Notes under the pieces: generated by a model
Told to the model about the DNA's origin: nothing
The model's input: the letters and a program-made list of their open reading frames with translations, nothing else
Database searches by the model: none
Made by a program: the position numbers and the translations under genes
Source: JAVVHH01 sp032249615
Lineage (GTDB): Bacteria; Pseudomonadota; Alphaproteobacteria; Acetobacterales; Acetobacteraceae
NCBI GenBank assembly: GCA_032249615.1
Contig: JAVVHH010000001.1
Span: forward strand, 3,658-67,657
Direction: 5' to 3'
Length of the DNA: 64,000 nt
Shown here: positions 61,410 through 64,000 of the stretch, piece after piece
Layout: every line of letters starts with the position of its first letter
Position numbering within the stretch: the stretch's first letter is position 1

Positions 61410-62022
61410 CTATCCCGCCCGCCGCGGCGTGTGCTTGGTCCTCGCGGCGCCGTCGGGCGCTGGCAAGAGCAGCCTGACCCGCTCGCTTCTCGCCTCGGAA
61501 AGCGCGCTCGCCCTGTCGATCAGTGCGACGACCCGGGCGCCCCGGGCCGGCGAGCAGGACGGCGTCCACTACCACTTCCGCACCCAAGAGGCCTTCGCCG
61601 TCATGGTCGCGCAGGGCGAGATGCTGGAATGGGCGACCGTGTTCGGCAACAGCTACGGCACGCCCCGCTCCGCGGTCGAGCAGGCGCTGCTGGCGGGAAG
61701 CGACGTGTTGTTCGACATCGATTGGCAAGGGCATCGCCAACTCCGCGCCGCACTGCCGGGCGACGTCGTCAGCGTATTCGTCTTGCCGCCGACGCTGGAA
61801 GCCCTGCGCTCCCGGCTGGAGGCGCGCGGTGATGACCCGGCGGAAATCGCCCGCCGCATGCAGTCGGCGCGCGACGAGATCGGCCACTGGGCCGAGTTCG
61901 ACCACGTCATCGTCAACGAACGGTTCGAGACTGCGCTCGAGAGCGTTCGCGCGGTGCTGCTGGCGGCGCGCAGCTCCCGCCAGCGCCAGCCGGGTTTGTC
62001 GGCTTTCGTCGCCGGGCTCTGA
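61399..62022 (+). CDS. gmk: Guanylate kinase
   Basis: A 207-residue kinase: P-loop APSGAGKSSLTRSLL, ISATTRAPRAGEQDGVHYHF for GMP binding, and WATVFGNSYGTPRSAVEQAL. It phosphorylates GMP to GDP. Overlaps yicC, a conserved pairing. Confidence 0.96.
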   Translation: MSSSYPARRGVCLVLAAPSGAGKSSLTRSLLASESALALSISATTRAPRAGEQDGVHYHFRTQEAFAVMVAQGEMLEWATVFGNSYGTPRSAVEQALLAGSDVLFDIDWQGHRQLRAALPGDVVSVFVLPPTLEALRSRLEARGDDPAEIARRMQSARDEIGHWAEFDHVIVNERFETALESVRAVLLAARSSRQRQPGLSAFVAGL

Positions 62023-62099
62023 TGTCATCGAACAGCCATTGCGATGCTGCCGGCCGCCGATTAGAGCAGACATCTCGCTGCCAGAAGGAAATGCTTTCG

Positions 62100-63923
62100 A
62101 TGCGTTCAGTGATCGCCGCCCTGCTCGCGAGCACCCTGCTTTCCGGCGTCGCCATGGCGCAGAATAGGCCGCACAACGTCGTTCTCTTCGTGGCCGACGG
62201 GCTGCGGCCGGGCGTGGTCAACGCGCAAACCGCCCCGGCCATGGACGCGCTCCTCAAGCGCGGCGTGCGGTTCACCAATTCGCACTCGCTGTTCCCGACG
62301 TTCACGACCGCCAACGCCAGCGGCATGGCGACGGGGCATCTGCTCGGCGATACCGGGGACTTCAGCAATACGATCTATACGGCCTTCCCGGTTCCCGGCG
62401 CGGGCGACAGCCTGACGCCCTTCCTCGAGAACGACCCGGTGCTGGGCGACGTCGATGAGCATTTCGCGGGCAACTACCTCAACGAAATGACGATCCTGGC
62501 GGCGGCCCGCGGCGCCGGGTTCTCGACGGCGACCATCGGGAAGCTCGGCCCGGCGCTGATCTTCGACCACAGCGAGCGCACCGGCGGCAAAACCATCGTC
62601 ATCGACGACTCCACCGGGCGCGCCGGCGGCATCCCGCTCTCTCCGGATCTCGTCGCCCGGCTACAGAAGGCGGATCTGCCGACGCAAGCGCCGACCCGTG
62701 GCGACAACGGCGCGGCTGGCAACGCCACCACTCCCGGCACGAGCGTGGCCAATGTCGCCCAGCAGCGCTACTTCACCGACGTCGCCACGCAAGCGGTGCT
62801 GCCCTGGTTCAAGGAGCGCAACAAGCCGTTCGTCCTCGTCTACTGGTCACGCGACCCGGATGGGACGCAGCACAACCAGGGTGACAGCCTCGGCCACCTC
62901 CTGCCCGGCATCAACGGCAAGACCACCTTCGCCTCGATCAAGAACGCGGACGACAACCTCGCCTCGCTCCTCGCCAGTCTCAAGCAACTCGGGATCAAGG
63001 ACGACACCGACGTAATCCTGACGTCCGATCACGGGTTCTCGACCATCTCCAAGGAGAGCGCGACGAGTTGGAGCGCGCACCAGAGCTATCCGGGCGTGCC
63101 CGCGGGATTGTTGCCGCCGGGGTTCGTTGCGCTCGATCTGGCGCATGCGTTGGGTAAGGTGCTCTACGACCCGGACAAGAAGGGTGCCGAACTGGCCGCT
63201 GGCCAACTGCCCTCGCGCGGCAACGGCCTGATCGGGGGCGATGCGCAGAAGCCGGAGGTGGTCGTGGCCTCGAACGGCGGGTCCGACCTGATCTATATCC
63301 CGAGTGGCGACAAGGCGCTGGCGCAGCAGATCGTGGCGGCGCTGTCGGCCGAGGACTACACGAGCGGGCTGTTCGTCGACGACGCGCTCGGCGCGATTCC
63401 CGGCACGCTGCCGCTCTCGGCCATCGCACTGAAGGGCAGCGCGGTGACGCCCATGCCGGCGATCGCGGTCAATTTCCGCAGCTTCGCGACGGGGTGCGCG
63501 GACCCGACGACCTGCGGCGTCGAGGTGGCCGACACCAGCCTGCAGCAGGGCCAAGGTATGCACGGCAGCTTCTCGCGTGCCGATACGCGCAACATCATGG
63601 GGGCGGCCGGGCCAGGCTTTCGCACGGGTTTCGAAGACCCGGCGCCCGCCAGCAACGCCGATCTCGGCAAGACCATCGCCCATCTGTTAGCGCTCGAGAT
63701 CCCCGACAAAGGCAAGCTCGTCGGCCGCGTGCTGACGGAAGCGATGCCGAACGGCGCGATGCCGAACGGGATGCGTCGCCTGGTCGTCTCGGCCCCGGAT
63801 GCTGACGGCCATGTGACGATGGTGGCGACGCAGACCGTGGGCGACACCGTGTATTTCGACGCGGCCGGCTACCCGGGCCGAACCCTCGGTCTACCCGACC
63901 CGAAAGCTGTGCCACTCGACTGA
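62100..63923 (+). CDS. Secreted alkaline-phosphatase-superfamily protein (phosphodiesterase/nucleotide pyrophosphatase type)
   Basis: A 607-residue protein with a signal peptide (about 1-20, ending AMAQ). Alkaline-phosphatase-fold metal ligands are visible: VVLFVADGLRPG, the nucleophile region HSLFPTFTTANASGMATG, YWSRDPDGTQHNQGD and VILTSDHGFSTIS. This matches type I phosphodiesterase/nucleotide pyrophosphatase-like periplasmic enzymes; the substrate is unknown. The ATG at 62100 follows AAGGAA by nine bases; an upstream in-frame ATG nine bases earlier is less well spaced. Confidence 0.87.
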   Translation: MRSVIAALLASTLLSGVAMAQNRPHNVVLFVADGLRPGVVNAQTAPAMDALLKRGVRFTNSHSLFPTFTTANASGMATGHLLGDTGDFSNTIYTAFPVPGAGDSLTPFLENDPVLGDVDEHFAGNYLNEMTILAAARGAGFSTATIGKLGPALIFDHSERTGGKTIVIDDSTGRAGGIPLSPDLVARLQKADLPTQAPTRGDNGAAGNATTPGTSVANVAQQRYFTDVATQAVLPWFKERNKPFVLVYWSRDPDGTQHNQGDSLGHLLPGINGKTTFASIKNADDNLASLLASLKQLGIKDDTDVILTSDHGFSTISKESATSWSAHQSYPGVPAGLLPPGFVALDLAHALGKVLYDPDKKGAELAAGQLPSRGNGLIGGDAQKPEVVVASNGGSDLIYIPSGDKALAQQIVAALSAEDYTSGLFVDDALGAIPGTLPLSAIALKGSAVTPMPAIAVNFRSFATGCADPTTCGVEVADTSLQQGQGMHGSFSRADTRNIMGAAGPGFRTGFEDPAPASNADLGKTIAHLLALEIPDKGKLVGRVLTEAMPNGAMPNGMRRLVVSAPDADGHVTMVATQTVGDTVYFDAAGYPGRTLGLPDPKAVPLD

Positions 63924-63960
63924 GCGATAAAGCCCGCTGCCGCACTGGAGCAACATCCGA

Positions 63961-63979
63961 CCGAACCGACCCGGTTCGG
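63961..63979 (+). terminator. Possible terminator hairpin at the right edge
   Basis: Seven-base arms CCGAACC and GGTTCGG around a 5-base loop, 38 bases after the last stop, followed by a T-containing but not T-rich stretch. Confidence 0.35.
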
Positions 63980-64000
63980 GCAGAGCTTGTCTTATGACGT

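Overview
The window is high-GC bacterial chromosome with tightly packed, often overlapping genes. It reads as an alphaproteobacterium, most likely Rhodospirillales or an Acetobacteraceae-like lineage. The reasons are the gene order rpsF-rpsR-rplI...dnaB...radA-cvpA-purF, the order fabD-fabG-acpP-fabF-mltG-yicC-gmk, an alphaproteobacterial-type LexA box (GTTC-N7-GTTC), and a T6SS with two TssC-type proteins and an ImpE/TagJ protein, as in rhizobial imp clusters. The taxon is inferred from gene content, not proven. No rRNA, tRNA or CRISPR array was seen.

Positions 1-5275 (minus strand) hold a two-partner secretion pair: an outer-membrane TpsB transporter, followed directly by a large TpsA exoprotein that runs off the left edge.

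Positions 5368-36029 hold a near-complete type VI secretion system. A minus-strand run (20073 down to 5368) encodes a peptidoglycan glucosaminidase, a membrane-segment/ParB-like toxin with an SMI1-like immunity protein, VgrG, a helical unknown, PAAR, an FHA protein (TagH), TssJ, TssK, TssL with an OmpA domain, TssM, TagF and a PP2C phosphatase. Diverging from it on the plus strand are a second, shorter TssM, then TssB, TssC, a second TssC, TagJ, TssE, TssF and TssG. After a decayed IS110 transposase come Hcp and ClpV (minus) and TssA (plus). No PpkA-type kinase lies in the cluster, although FHA, PP2C and TagF are present.

Positions 36037-39878 (minus) encode a predicted lipoprotein and a Tat-exported WD40-like/caspase-fold protein, overlapping each other and convergent with tssA. 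Positions 39952-43971 hold an S24-family (LexA-like) repressor divergent from a small unknown gene preceded by an SOS-box-like site, a stand-alone phnM, a small secreted protein, a DUF1489 protein and a short-chain dehydrogenase.

Positions 43971-55053 are housekeeping, mostly minus strand: purF, cvpA, radA, a HEPN-type gene with a small overlapping partner, mlaF, mlaE, dnaB, a plus-strand glycosyltransferase 9, cfa, rplI, rpsR and rpsF. A predicted promoter and structured leader precede rpsF. Positions 55176-63923 hold a class II glutamine amidotransferase (minus), the fatty-acid operon fabD-fabG-acpP-fabF with mltG, yicC and gmk (plus), and a secreted alkaline-phosphatase/phosphodiesterase-type enzyme.
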